Assembly (NCBI GenBank): GCA_009602725.1
Contig: WELB01000052.1
Location: forward strand, 542,128-606,127
Reading direction: 5' to 3'
Origin: Spirogloea muscicola
Lineage: Eukaryota > Streptophyta > Zygnematophyceae > Spirogloeales > Spirogloeaceae
DNA: 64,000 nucleotides
Shown here: one piece after another, positions 1-11,744 of the stretch
Layout: the number at the start of each line of letters is the position of its first letter
Position numbering within the stretch: the stretch's first letter is position 1
Notes under the pieces: model-generated
The model's database searches: none
What the model saw: the letters and a program-made list of their open reading frames with translations, nothing else
What the model was told of the DNA's origin: nothing
Position numbers and translations under genes: made by a program

Positions 1-660
1 TTGTAACGAATTTACATGGCTGGAATGTCAATGCAGCTGTAATGTATTGACAGATGCCTGGAGATTAGATACCTCATCCGGCTGATAAATAAATTGACTG
101 TCAGTGCCGCAGGAAAGGCTTGACAGATGCCTGGAGACGGACAATTTCACCAGGCTGGGCAGCGTGGCTTTGATATAGAGCTGAGAGCGGCGCAACCCGG
201 AGTCGTGACACGCGAGACAGCATGGTGCTGGCGCTGGAACGGCGACGGGAGGTGGCAGCGCTGTAGACTGCCTTGACGGCATTGTTAGCCGTTAGTATTG
301 ACGGGGATGATAGACGGCTGACGATAGCCTGGGGGTAGTGACCGTCAGCTGCGAGTGACGGGTAGATTGTCGGTGGTAGCCGTTGATAGCCGTCGACAGG
401 TCGTGGACGGGTCATCAACGAGAGACTGGGTGCCGAACATCCCACCCGGGCCCGTATGGCCGGGCTCGCAGTCCGTCGGGCTATAAAGGGGGCACCCGAG
501 ATGGGAGAGGGGGTGAGTTCTTCACCCAACCTCGGACCCCTGGACCCTTGCCCTGCAGTAACCGTTTGTCAATTTTACCGTTGCGGCGCCATCCCAATGC
601 CTCCCGCTTCTCCTTGCGCTGCCGGCAGCCCGGGCTTGGCGATCTACAGCATTCGTTACA
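1..660. other. Gene-free stretch with short direct repeats
   Basis: No convincing gene. The phrase tgacagatgcctggag occurs at about 49-64 and again at about 121-136. From about 260 to 400 the sequence is full of variants of gacgg and tagccg, so it looks like degenerate repeat DNA. Open frames here are short, GC-driven and overlap on both strands. Confidence 0.5.
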
Positions 661-905
661 GAAAGTGCCGATAGGGGCCTTGTCGACCTGTCCTGCTGGA
701 GCTGCTAGAGGAGGAGTTGGGCAGCAGCAATGACAGGAGGGATGGGGGGGGTGGGGAAGGATGGCCGGAAGTGCCGATGAGGGCCTTGTCGACCTGGCCT
801 GGCAGCAGTGGCAGGAGGAGGGATGGCGGGGGGGAAAAGGAGGGCCGGCTGCTAGAGAAAAGCGCGGCCGAAGGAGTGAGGCAGCAGCAGTGGCAGGAGG
901 AACAG
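661..905. repeat. Imperfect direct repeat, about 108-bp period
   Basis: A unit containing aagtgccgat, then gggccttgtcgacctg and a purine-rich GGAGG segment begins near 662 and is repeated near 770. The purine-rich gcagcag(t)ggcaggagga part recurs again before 905. Frames crossing it are compositional and were not called as genes. Confidence 0.55.
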
Positions 906-929
906 GGTGATTGTTCTCGGGCAGCTTGT

Positions 930-1620
930 CTGTCTGGGCTTCGCCTGGCTTCCCCCCCCCTCTTCTTGTACTCTGTTCATTCTTTTTTGGGCTGGCTGTT
1001 CCAGCCCATATTCTCAATGGGCGAGCCCTTCTTCTTGTCTGTCGGATTTGAGGCTCCTCACTCGTACTTATTGAGTGGTATTCATCCTGCCCCGCTTCTG
1101 AGCTAGCGCTTATGGCCCCCTCGTTATCTGGCCCTTCGAACCTTGTCGTTTTTCTCTGCTGCAATTCTTTTTGGGCTGGCTTTTCGCAGCCCTTGCCGCT
1201 TTTGGGAGTGCCACTGCTTCTGCTGCATCTAGGTCTAGGCGGATAGCCTCTTTCCCAGCGACCTGCTGACCAAGCTTGTGCGGCGCGCTGTGTCCTGCAG
1301 GCGAGGTGAGCCGGCTGACTTCAACGCCTCTAGCTCATGGGCCCAGGTCTATCGCATGCGGTTATCAGTCTCCCTCCAGCGGTCCATGGCACACGCCTTG
1401 CATCTGCGTGCTGGCCGTGCTCTCGCTGCAGCCTCTGGCTTTCGCCAAGGGGATTGGTTTCCGGCAGTCTGTCGGATTTGAGGCTCCTCACTCGTCGCTA
1501 CTGAGTGGTCCATCCTCCACCCGTTCTGACATAGGGCTTTAGGCCCCTCCGTCATCTGGCCCCTCCGAACCTTTGTCAATTCTTTTCGGGCTGGCTTTTC
1601 ACAGCCCTTGGGTACTAAGC
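930..1620 (+). repeat. Two tandem copies of the retroelement 3' tail
   Basis: Two stretches (about 1037-1195 and 1469-1610) share the same order of parts. First comes a remnant that would encode the conserved C-terminus S-D-L-R-L-L-T-R, then a pyrimidine-rich stretch, then a stem-loop of the form GGGCTG-loop-CAGCCC (1173-1192 and 1588-1607). Another stem-loop with a 7-bp stem lies at 989-1007. Between them, about 1340-1460 encodes a longer piece of the same C-terminal domain (R-M-R-L-S-V-S-L-Q-R ... R-A-G-R-A-L). These are decayed, 5'-truncated copies of the element described at 4609-5295. Confidence 0.65.
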
Positions 1621-1689
1621 TTCCCTCTGCGACATCTCGTGTCTAGCTGTGTAATATACTATATCTTTCCTTATTCCTATTCGGCACCT

Positions 1690-2260
1690 TCTTTGGCTCT
1701 TTGACTTTTTGTCCATTCTTTCTGGGCTGTCCTTTGCCAGCCCTCTTCTCTATGGGCGAGCCATTTCCTCTCGGCCTGGCTTATCACAGCCTTTGCCCCC
1801 ATTGGGAGAGCCACTTTCCCCGTTTTGGTACAGCCGCTCTTTTAATATCAGCAGCCACATTCAATTCTAGCCACTGCCTTAACTTGGACGAGCTGTTTCC
1901 TCCAGTTGTGCTTTCCTTATTAGGCTGACATCTCACAGCCATCGCCCTGCTTCAAGCGCCGTTCTCCCTCAGCCTCTCTTAGCCAAGGGATCTCTCATTG
2001 CAGCCCCATACCTTGCGCTTCCAATTCTTCCCATCGAACAGGTTGATTGGCTCGGCTTGGGGTCCCTTGCATTTCATGCTCACCGCTGGAGTTATTTTGG
2101 AGCTTGTTCGACCATATTACCACCACCTTGTCTCCAGCTCCGTTTTTCATTCCTACATGGCTTTAATCTTACAGCCTCGCCTTACTTTGAAAGATCTTAT
2201 TCTTTGGCTGCACCTTATTCATTCTTTGCGGGCTGGCTTTCACATTCTTCGGCCCCTTAG
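1690..2260 (+). repeat. Degenerate retroelement-tail repeats
   Basis: The stretch holds several gggctg...cagccc-type motifs (for example 1723-1743), two copies of the phrase gggcgagcc/ggagagcc, and near 2040-2085 a copy of the second tail block (gattggctcgg ... tttcatgc). No gene is seen. The T/C-rich plus strand is typical of this tail family elsewhere in the window. Confidence 0.5.
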
Positions 2261-2289
2261 GAAGAAAATTTCGTGTATTTGAAACAAAC

Positions 2290-2868
2290 ATAGGCCAATG
2301 GGCAAGTACAAAGGCAAGCAAGCACATCTAAATATCTACATAACCTACAGCAGGTTGACCGGCTCAAAATCCACGGGTCAAAACATAAAGGTCGCTAACC
2401 GATGCATGAATACTAGATGTCAGGTACGAAGCCCTTCTGTCACCAACTAGAGCTCGCCCAGCTTTCTGATGCAAGGCATTAGCCTGAGCTCGCTGCAAAC
2501 AGGCCTAAACTCGACGTCGCAAGAACGACAAATATGCAGCTGGCAAGCCCATTTCAGCCGGAAACACATCTGCACGTCGTGTGTAGCCTAGATTGGCAAT
2601 GTTTTGGAGGAGGGTGTGAAAGGAGGAGGGTGTTTTGGAGGAGGGTGTGGAAGAGCTGCTTCTCTACTACCACGCCCCTCCACGTAAATGCCTCGAGCTG
2701 CGGGCTCTCGTTTTGGCTGCCCGCTTCCCAGGACAACGGCGTAAAGCGGTGCAGACCTTCCCGGAGGAGACCTTCCTGCGGGTGCATCTTTCCGACCCCC
2801 ATTTACTTTTCATTTACTGACTAGAGGTTACTTAGAACCTTTTTGCTGACGTCTTAGCGTTTTGTATC
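2290..2868. other. Gene-free stretch with a G-rich direct repeat
   Basis: I see no gene. The phrase gttttggaggagggtgtg occurs twice between about 2600 and 2650. The small open frames here lack codon bias and resemble nothing I recognise. Confidence 0.5.
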
Positions 2869-2869
2869 T

Positions 2870-3250
2870 TGCTTCTTGTGCCATCCGGCCCTTCAGACCT
2901 TGTCCATTCTTCTAGGCTGGCCTCTCACCGAACCTTTCGAATCTTTGTCAATTCTTTTCGGGCTGCCGTTTCACAGCCCTTGCCCCCATTGGGAGTGCCA
3001 CTTCTCACAGCCTTTGCTCTCAACTCAGACGCGCTTTCTTTTTCCAGCTGCAAGTTACTCCGACTTGCTGCTACTAACTCGGGGTTACGAAGCTCCCCTC
3101 CGCTGTAGTCTCGTGCATAGCTGTGTGGCGCCTTTCGGCTCTTTGGACCTTGTCTCAATCTTTTTGGGGCTGGCCTTTCACAGCCACTGCCTTGATGGGA
3201 AGAGCTGTTACTCCTGGATGCTCCAATGACCTCCACAGGTAGCCGCACGC
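2870..3250 (+). repeat. Retroelement tail copy, plus orientation
   Basis: At about 3054-3095 the plus strand encodes a copy of the family's conserved C-terminus (S-D-L-L-L-L-T-R-G-Y). It is preceded by the stem-loop motif at 2949-2969 followed by ttgcccccattgggag, and followed by another ggctgg...cacagcc unit near 3170. It is a short, decayed copy with no host gene inside. Confidence 0.55.
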
Positions 3251-3254
3251 GGCG

Positions 3255-3660
3255 CCCTCACCCGAAGAAAGGGCTCGCCCATTGAGGAGAGGGGCTGGAC
3301 AAGCCAGCCCTAAAAAGAATTAACAAAGTACGAGTAGAGGGCCAGGGGAAGCGCTAAGGAAAGAAGAAAGGGCTCGCCCGAGGGGAGTGGAGTCGCTTCC
3401 TCGAGCGCGACGCAACCGCCCATGGTCGAAGTGCGGAGCTCCCCACTTAAGTTCGTTCGTTGAGTCGTGTTGGGGCTTCCGCCTAAGATCCTGTCCATGC
3501 TTTTGGGCCGGCCCTTCGCAGAAAGAAAGGGGCTCTTCTAGAGGGGCCTTGAGCTATGAAAGTGAGCACATCCGAAGGTGGCGAAGGTGGAAGCCAGCCT
3601 GAAGAGGATTGACAAGGTCTGAAGGGGTCGAAAAGCGCTGATAAAATCAAGCAACTGGCT
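3255..3660 (-). repeat. Retroelement tail copies, minus orientation
   Basis: The phrase gggctcgcccattgagga is followed by a perfect 7-bp stem-loop GGGCTGG-acaag-CCAGCCC at 3292-3310 and then by aaagaattaacaaagtacga. The same order is seen at 29120-29230 and 29530-29640. This is the reverse complement of the tail order seen at 960-1040 and 61900-62010, so this copy lies on the minus strand. Confidence 0.55.
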
Positions 3661-4291
3661 ACAGCGAACAGGCGCTTAAAAGCCTTCCCTATTTGCGCAA
3701 AAACTTCTCTCACTAGCGGCACACCTGGGGTGTTGGGCGCAAGTGGCCTCCACAGTTTCAAACGCCCTTCATCAGGAGGGGTCAGTACTGGCAGCAGCAA
3801 TAGCTGGAGTGGCAAATGGGACCCTGCCCTTTCAAACCTCCCTCTCTGACGTTCGCATCGACCTTCTCCGCTCCTTCACATCATGGCGGCAGATCAGGTC
3901 GACTTTGCGGCGTGGGCAAGATGCTCTGATCTGAAGGCTCAAGCTCGTTATTCACGCGCAGCCAATGAGCAAGCCATGAGCCACCTCCAAGCTCTGCTGG
4001 GGGGCTCTCTCGTCTTCATTCCATCAGCTCTCCGGGGGCGTCGGAGTGGCTCTGTTGAATATTGTAATATGTTGAATCGGCGGGTCGGGGTGGGTGACCA
4101 TCCCGCCCGTCTATTGGGCCCTGAGAGTCTCCCCTGGATAAGGGAGGCCTCGGGCACCCGTCGTGCTCACTCGCCACATCTGAGGCCACGCGGTGCGCCC
4201 GTGCGCCCTAGCCAGGCTGCCACCCACCTTGGGTGAGGGCGGAGCCTGTGCTGTCTGACTGTCTGTCTGAGATCCAGGTCTGTCTACCACC

Positions 4292-4612
4292 ATGAGTACA
4301 TCTGCGTCTGAGTCACTGCGACGAGGTCGCTCTGCTGGGCCGCCGTCTCAACGAGGGCCACCGCCTCAACGAGGCCGACCTGCTGGACCTGGAGGACGCT
4401 CAGTGGAGGAGCAAGACTGGAGAGACACAGATGCTGAGCGAGCCGTGTACAACACAGGTCAGGTGCAAGAGCGCGCAGCACAGGACGGTTTTCAGGCTCA
4501 ACGCTCTGCCGATCTAAGAATCCCTCCGGCTCTCCGACGACCTCTTCCGGACGGCTGTCCATCACCATCTCGGCCTCCCTCCACTTTGTTTGGCTGGCAT
4601 TCGACAGTGTGA
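4292..4612 (+). CDS. Possible element-associated reading frame (106 aa)
   Basis: An open frame begins with ATG at 4292, 17 bp or so after a CT-repeat leader, and ends at 4612, overlapping by a few bases the longer element frame that follows. The product is low in complexity at its start (R, G, P and Q rich) and acidic later. I do not recognise it. Its position next to the retroelement C-terminal frame suggests it is either part of that element or a chance frame. The stretch from 3743 to 4290 upstream has no supported gene. Confidence 0.2.
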   Translation: MSTSASESLRRGRSAGPPSQRGPPPQRGRPAGPGGRSVEEQDWRDTDAERAVYNTGQVQERAAQDGFQAQRSADLRIPPALRRPLPDGCPSPSRPPSTLFGWHSTV

Positions 4613-5295
4613 ATTGTGGCCATCGTTCGGAGGATGAGATCTCATTGGCAGCTCATATGCTTCGATATGTTGCGGGAAGTAAACGTAATGCCTCCCAGAA
4701 TCTTCTCAGAGACGCTATGTATGGCTTGGTGCGCGAGGCAGGTTATCATGCGGCCATGGAGGTGCCGGGCATCATGCCGGTACTCCAGAAGCGTGGCAGG
4801 CCTTACGTAAGGCGTCTGGATGTGGTGGCCAACCCCCGGAGTGGTGGGCCTCGTCTTCTCCTCGACGTCGTTCTCATCGGCGCATTCCAACCAGGGGAAC
4901 ACACACCGACTGTGCCAGGTTGGGCGACACATCATGCGGAGAGGAAGAAGGAGAGGCACTATAATGACCACCCCCGGGGCGACCACTTCTCCCTGTGCGC
5001 CACGGACATATACGGCGGCTACGGAACGAAGTGGTCATCCCTCCTCCATCGCCTGGCACTGCATGTTGATGCCCGCCGACGTAGTCGGGCGGGTAGCTTA
5101 GGCCATTCTAGCGTCCCGCAAGCCATCCTTGCATGCCATAGAATGCGGCTATCATTGAGTCTGCAGCGCTCCCAGGCACTCGCGATTCACCAGCGTGCTG
5201 GTCGTGCATTAGCCCAGGCTAGTGGCTTCCGTGGTGGTGGGTTGGCTCCTCAGTATAGCTTGTCAGATATGCATGTGCTCACTCGGGGATATTAG
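4609..5295 (+). mobile_element. Non-LTR-type retroelement fragment with PD-(D/E)XK-like C-terminal domain
   Basis: A 228-codon frame, beginning at a GTG, encodes the longest copy in the window of a domain found at several sites. What is seen: a basic N-terminal part with a C-G-H motif, an N-L-L-R-D-A-M-Y helix, then two short beta-like stretches each with an Asp (R-R-L-D-V-V and L-L-L-D-V-V-L), then A-E-R-K-K-E-R-H-Y, D-I-Y-G-G-Y-G, and a final S-L-Q-R-S-Q-A...R-A-G-R-A-L...L-T-R-G-Y stop. This order matches my memory of restriction-like endonuclease C-termini attached to reverse transcriptases in algal and other non-LTR elements. No reverse transcriptase part is present, so it is a 5'-truncated copy. 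Family assignment is inference; the repeat status is secure because copies sit at 1.3, 20.6, 38.2, 43.2 and 52.0 kb. Confidence 0.6.
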
Positions 5296-6213
5296 TGTGC
5301 CCCCTAGCCAGCTCATTACCCAGTTAACAGGACATTTGTAAGGCTAGAATTGGCCTCGCTTTCAATTTCATGCGAACCGCGCGCCTTCTTTCTGTGGTCT
5401 GCGTTTTTGGGCCTTCCACCAACACCCACTTCATTCTTTGGGGCTGGCCTTTCATAGGCACTGTCAGCTCAGCTTGCCCCGGCCTTAAGAGCACTGCTTA
5501 GCAGCTAGGAGGAGGCCGTGGGCCTATATCAGGGGTCCCCGCTTGTACACAAGTTCATCACAGCGGCACGACGGCGACAAGAGCTGGTCTTCTGTGAAGC
5601 AATCTCAAGGCTCCTAAACTGTCCAGCCGTTTTTTGGGATATTGCCCGACCGATGTGGTCAGCCCATCTGGCCAGGGTGGACACAAGCTGTAAGCCAATC
5701 ACATAGCACGCGATCGAGAGCACGCCTACTCCTCCAGTGTTGCTTGATCCTCCAACTCAACAGGCACGGCAGGGAGGCCCTGGGCACCACATGAAGAGCC
5801 AAAGCTGAGCAGCTCCGCATCCGGCAGAGTAGCTTGGCGGATGCCCTGCTCAGTCTGATGCTAATCCGTACGTGTTGCTCTGGATCAGAGGGTACTGTTG
5901 GTACATTGGTACATGTGCTTGACCTGCCAACTTCATCATTAGATCGTACAAGAAGCCCTCAGAAGCCTGACAATCAGTCGCATACTATGAAGGGCTGCAA
6001 TGGCAACCACTGCTTTTCCAAATCTACAGTGACACACTGCTTTTAAGCAAAGTAGCAGACAAGCCACATGGGCTTAGGGCATGCTACAGCGCTGGAAAAG
6101 GGCATAGGAGCAACAAACAGAAATGAAGGACAATAACAGTGGCAGAATGGCTGCCCATGTTTGGCTAAAGGTAAAGGCCAATGGTTATAGGCCAAGACTA
6201 CCACAATGAACAC
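5296..6213. other. Gene-free interval downstream of the acyltransferase gene
   Basis: The first part holds the second retroelement-tail block (about 5341-5395: agaattggcctcgcttt ... gcgcgccttct) and a ggctggcctttcataggc remnant near 5440. The rest is probably the 3' flank of the minus-strand gene ending at 6214. No other gene is supported. Confidence 0.45.
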
Positions 6214-9200
6214 CTAAGGGTTGAATGTTGGGGCTTGACGACCACCCCATGTGGCCTCCAAAAATGCACGAGGCACAAATGAATCGTATGGATCCTCCTC
6301 CCGTTTCTCCAACAAATAAGACAGGCAGTCCTCAAGATCCGCTTTGACTTGCTGATAAAGCTTTTCAGTCCCCTCCTTGTCTTTCAGTAAATGCTGAAGG
6401 CCTGCAGATAAAGAAAGGGAAGTGCTCAATAGCTACCTTGGTATCACAATCAAAACAGTCACGACAAGCCAGTCAAGCACGCCACGCTCCAGTCATTTCT
6501 CACTGCAAAAGCAAGACCTGTGCAAAATAATTGCATGGAGGACCAAGCTCCTTCAGTAGACAACCTGCTGTCTCAATTGGAGCCCCAAATAGAAAGTACA
6601 GGCGTCGGGGCAATTTGGGTGCCACAATAGGCGCAACAAATGTCTCATCTACCTCACGAGTTGCTCGACCCGGCCTGAAATGTGCACCTCTTGTCAGTAG
6701 AAGCTGGTATACCCAAGACTAATGATCGGAGTACATGTGTAAACGGAGACAATCCTTGATACTTACTGGTACACGGACTCCAATAGCTCTAAGCTCCATG
6801 ATGCAGCCTTGCAGATGGCTATGAGGGACTTGTACTAGCACTACGATGAATGGACCTTGTTCTTGTGTAGAAGCGACTTGTAATAGCACTATGCTTCCGA
6901 AATAAAGATCTTCAACAAGCAAGCAAAGCGCCAGTATGCAGCCAAATATGGCACTGAACCTTGCAGAGGGTACTCGTTGAGCTGTTCTTCGAGCCCGATC
7001 CCCAAGGAAAGGAAGCTGCAGCACCTCCTCCGTATCAAACACAATCTGCAAACATTCTGATGCTGTGATCAATCACAATCTCAATCACATTGCTGACACT
7101 CTATCCAAGGCAGCAGCTAGTCCACAAAAGAGAGAGTCACCATCAAGTGCAACATCAACGTGAGAAGACCAACATTGCCTTGTTCAGAGTCATATTTCCA
7201 TAAGCACCTGCAGACCGTCGTCAGCACCTATAGCAGCAACAGGGATGATTGTTGCTCCATGCTTGATAGCCATCCTCACAAATTCTGGTCGCTCTGGCCA
7301 GAAGAGTTTGTACTCCTCGCCCTGACAAATGCAAGTCACAGGGCCACAGCAACAAGAACATGGATGTAAATGGATGAGCTGGAAGGGCAGGGATCAAAGT
7401 ATGTAAGCGACAAAGCTGCGACTGAAGTAGAAGGGTTGTCTTGCATTGGTCTTTATAGATAGCCCGCTTTCAGCAAAGGATAATAGGATGGCAAGTCTGG
7501 CATCTGGGGTGAGACCTTGCGTTTGTAGGCCTCGCGGACTCCACCAGGGTAGAGCAGTGCTGCCTGCTTGCTTTGCAGGAGCTTGTATAAGCTGTTTCCA
7601 GATACCGGAACTGCACCAAAGGTCCGGAAGAAGTCCCCCAAGCCCCCTTGGTCAGATGACGTCTCCTCAGAGCCCCCTTTCTCTTCGTCTTTGCCTATGA
7701 ATCCTAGAGCTGCAGGGTGTGCCAGGCCTCGGAGGAGTAAGTTCTTCTCTCGAAGAACACCTTCTACCAGGACACCAAGATCTGGTGCAAACAGCTGGTG
7801 ATTGCCGACAAAAAGGAGCGGTGTATTCTGTTCGACTCTCAGGTGGCTAAGCCCTTGGACCACTTTGCCAGTCACTTCGCAGGTGGAGAGGAAAACTGGG
7901 CTCGTCAACTGCCTCAAGAACCTGGACTCACAAACTCCAGAAAGCACAATCAGTATGCGCTACATGGACTGAGTCGCCGAAGTGGCAACCATTGGGGACG
8001 GTAGGGGTCTCTGTCGCTCTTTCAGACAATCAATCTCGGAGATTGATTGAAGCATCACACTCCATATCCTGCTCAGCTTGCAACTATGGATGTCTTCTGT
8101 GAGGCCATTCCAAGTTCATGTGCTGACATACACACCTGACAATGCCACCTCCACGAAACACCTCGGCAGGAGAAGGAGGAACGAAGTCAAGCACTGGATC
8201 GCTCTTGCCACTGCCTCGCTTGTACATGCCGACCCCCTTGATCAGGGATCCCAGGTCTAAGCCCTCCTCCTGAAAAGAATGACTTTGCAGATAAGATATC
8301 TCCACTGTACCTTCCCATGCAAGCCATGGCTTGACGTTTGCAAAATGCATCACAGCACTGCTGTCTTGGGCCTTGCATGATCTGGTACTAAATCTTGTCC
8401 CACCAGAGATAGACCAAGAAAAGATCAATCTGTTTATCATGCATACACAGCAGCAAGAAGTAAAAGTCCTGAAGCTAGCTAGATCAAGGCACCAGCTTCA
8501 TAGCTACAAACAGTAGCAGGTGGCTGTAAGACAAATAAGACGCGATGTCTGGCAATATCTTTTTGAGGAACGTACTCTAGAAGGAGGTCCCTTGAAAGTC
8601 GCCTGCACATGCTAATGTATTGCAACTAGGAGCAAGGACCAATATGACCCTAACGGAAGGGTTGAAGAATCGAATATAGACTGGTGGGAACAATTGCACA
8701 TCGACTGGTGGCTTACTAGGAGAATGGAGTGGCCGGCATCCCTGTAGTTGCGCACTCTGCAATTCTTCAACTTCGTCTTCAGCCGCTTGGCCTCTTCTGC
8801 ACTGAGGAGCAGGCCATCCTTGCCACTGCAACAGATGACCAGCACAAGCACACACACCAAGGTGCTTATAAGCTACTACAATCTTAGCATCGCCATAAGA
8901 GCGCACGCCCATACGCTTAATGCGAATTGTTAGCATCATCAAAGTAAATACGAGTAAGAATGGAAACACATATGCCTGCAGGATTGCTACACCTGTTTCT
9001 AAACCAATTAGTGCTGATACAAAAATTGGAGCAATAGCAGGCACAGACAAAATGCATCCCAACGATAACATGCCTGGTCATACATGTGAAGCAGATCGAA
9101 TCTGACCGACCCATATTCTGATCAAACTGAGGAGGGGTGCTTTCTCACTTCCCACTCGTTCTGAAAGAGCACATGAAAGTCACGTACCTAGCAACAATGA

Positions 9201-11446
9201 CAACGGGACTTTCTATCAAGGGCAGTAGAGATTCCGTGTACTCCTGGCCCTCCTTGAGAAGCTTCAACTTCCATGCCAGTGTCTCTTGTGGTAGTATGTC
9301 GGCCATAAGCTGCAACATTGCAGGTGCAGGACTTCAAACAGGGCACCCACACCTCCCAACACAACTGCCTTACGGAACAGCATAACAATGACTGTATTGT
9401 TCGAACAACTGATTAAAGGTCTGCAAGGATGAAGGGATGACTGTACGGGAAGTTGGGGTAGCATAGCCACTAAATTGTCCCGTATCTTCAAGGCTCGCTC
9501 CCAAGGTGCAGCACTAGCAAATCCTGTAAATAGCCCAGAATGACACAGTGTGGCAAGATGAGCAGAAAAATACTGCTTATGAAATAAGAGCGCGGACGGG
9601 TGCGCCCGACTAATTGTTCCCCCAGTCTTGACGTTCAGTTACCTATTGCGAAGTATCACCGTAACCTCAGTATCAACATGGACTGCTACTTCCAATCCAA
9701 ATCCACTGCCTGTGAATTACCTTCTTCGCCGTCCAGCCCTGCTGCCGCCATCCGCACAGGGTCGCCTTCATGTACCAGATTGTGATCAGGGTTCACAGTT
9801 GCGTAAAAAGCAAGGCCAGCACGTGCTTAAAACCATATTGTAGGATCGAAATTCTCACAGCTATAGTGCTTACCTAAAGTTGTGCTTAAAGCAAAGGGAA
9901 CCATCCGGTAAAGTAGAGGAGGAATGTTCTGCAGGAATGGGAAAAGGGGCTTGAGGGGGGTGCGATCGAAGGAGGTAGCTGCATAGCAAGCAGAAATAAT
10001 GACCCCATCAGACAAAGCCTGGAGTCCTGCCTTAGTATCTCTCCTTTACTGCAACACTGACAACAGAGGGGCCTAGAATACGCATAGGGCATGACAAGCG
10101 GGAGGACACTTTATTCCCAAGCCATTAGCTATTAGCAGAGCATTTACCCGGATTGACAACCACCAACTGAAGGTCCATGGAGGAATTCCTAGCAGCAATA
10201 GCAAGCGCCAAGGTCCCACCAAAAGATTCTCCAATGATATACAACGGCCTTTGTGGGGCCTTTTTCCACTCCTCAACAAGCCTCTGCTCCACCGACTCCA
10301 CTAGACCTGACCAAGACGAAAATCAGCAAAGGTGCAGTTATCAAAACGGGATGCATGACTGTACACTTCCCTCCTGCAGCCTAGGAACCATCTTCAAGGA
10401 GCGTCTCCTTGGCTTGATGCACAAGTTCAAGGCTTGGAGAGACATTCACCCGCAAATGTGGTGCGGTCAGATGTGGGTATATTCAGGCAGCTCATCTCAA
10501 ACATCCTGCACAGTCATAATGCCAAGGATTTGCAACGACAGCAAAACAGCCTGACGATCTATCCACAACGAAAGTCATAAGCCAGCTACTGAAGAATATT
10601 GACAACGTTACATCGCATGACAGGAGCAGAAGTAGTGGCTTGTAAGAAGTGCGAGGGGTTGGCAAAGACCGCGAGAGAGATTCGTGGTGCAAGACCAGGC
10701 CCAATCCAGTACCATCGATGCCTGCACAAGATTCATGCATGCTCGAAGAGATTTTCAGGCTGTCATCTCCTATGGACGCTAGTGCTCATAGAACCTCACT
10801 TCCTAGCTTTGCTGATGTGCAGCAGGCAGGCAGTTAGATTTGCCGCTTAGCTGCATCGCGAGCGTTTGCAAGAGCTGAAAGCGGACGTACCCGGGAGGAA
10901 GAAGAGGAGTGGAAGGCCAGGCTTGGCCGGGCGCACGTCCAGTGGCGTGAACCATCGCGGTGGCCCTCCATCCGGCTTCACTATGTCACCCGTGCTGCTC
11001 AAGTAGTCCCGCACTGTGCGCACGCGGCTCGGCGGCAGCCCGCCCACCGGCCCGCCACCGCCGCCGCCGTCGCCTTCCCACGGAGCTGCGCCACTTTCCG
11101 TGCTCTCGCCGTGCCAAGCCTCTCCAGATTCAGCCTCGGGCTTGCCATTGCTGCGACTGATTGCAGCACCAAGATCTGACGCTGGCAGCTTGCGTTGCAG
11201 CACCGCCTCCTGCGCGTCGTCAGCCACGGCCGTCACGCCGCGTTCGGTCGTTGCAGAGGAAGCCTTGCAGTGCAAGACGCAGCCGGGCCGGGGGCCAGCA
11301 CGGCCGACTCTGGGGATGGCGCGGAGGCCGAGGCCGGCGGCGGCTGGCCGGCGGAGAAGCGCGGCTCTCAGAGGCAGCGGCGCAGGCGGAGCGGCGCGGG
11401 CGGCAGCGGCCGCCGCCGCGGCGGAGGCGGCCACTGCGGAAGCCAT
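6214..11446 (-). CDS. PES: Plastid phytyl ester synthase / diacylglycerol acyltransferase-like protein
   Basis: Fifteen exons, read from 11446 down: 10891-11446, 10670-10721, 10389-10505, 10148-10306, 9874-9978, 9721-9765, 9447-9493, 9188-9309, 8717-8825, 8136-8269, 7516-7921, 7208-7321, 6960-7045, 6565-6674, 6214-6380. The product is about 775 aa. The Ala/Arg-rich start (M-A-S-A-V-A-A-S-A) looks like a plastid transit peptide. Next comes an alpha/beta-hydrolase-like half with G-G-P-P-R-W-F, G-I-D-G-T-G and the nucleophile-type G-E-S-F-G-G, then an acyltransferase half with F-V-G-N-H-Q-L-F-A-P-D, F-G-A-V-P-V-S-G and L-L-Y-P-G-G-V-R-E-A-Y-K-R-K. This is the Arabidopsis PES1/PES2 family, which esterifies phytol and diacylglycerol in plastoglobules. 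All phases agree except exon 3, which carries one base too many (see findings). Family call is firm; substrate is inferred. Confidence 0.9.
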
Positions 11447-11740
11447 GGCGGGGCCTCGCGGTCGAAGGCTGGCACGTCGATAAGTGGTATGTGTAACGAA
11501 AGCAGGTGGCCACAAATGGCTAGCACGAAGGCGTGCACGTCTACGCAGACTGAGTCGGGCACGGTAAAAACCCGGAGCCCAAGCCCTGGGAGCAGGCTGC
11601 GTGTGCGGCCACCGGGGCCGCGACCGCACGGTGCCTGCCATGGGCAACGTCGGCAACGGCAGCTCGCACGCCTCCTTGGGCCCCGACGCACTCCTCGCGT
11701 CCTTGCTAACGCTGTGCGTGCCAGCCACTGCCCTCTCCTA
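11447..11740. promoter_or_regulatory. Intergenic 5' region of the acyltransferase gene
   Basis: About 300 bp separate the start codon of the minus-strand acyltransferase from the first retroelement-tail motifs. The open frames that extend into it from exon 1 are not conserved with the family. No TATA box is evident, so this is called a promoter only by position. Confidence 0.3.
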
Positions 11741-11744
11741 GAAA

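Noticed and set aside
481-1164. Long minus-strand open frame, 227 codons
   Set aside because: Low-complexity Pro/Ser/Arg product, overlaps plus-strand frames and element repeats, and follows the GC-rich 108-bp repeat; no family resemblance.
5518-5706. CAGGGGTCCCC at 5530-5540 as a hAT-type transposon end
   Set aside because: The motif resembles some hAT termini, but no matching inverted end, target duplication or transposase was found.
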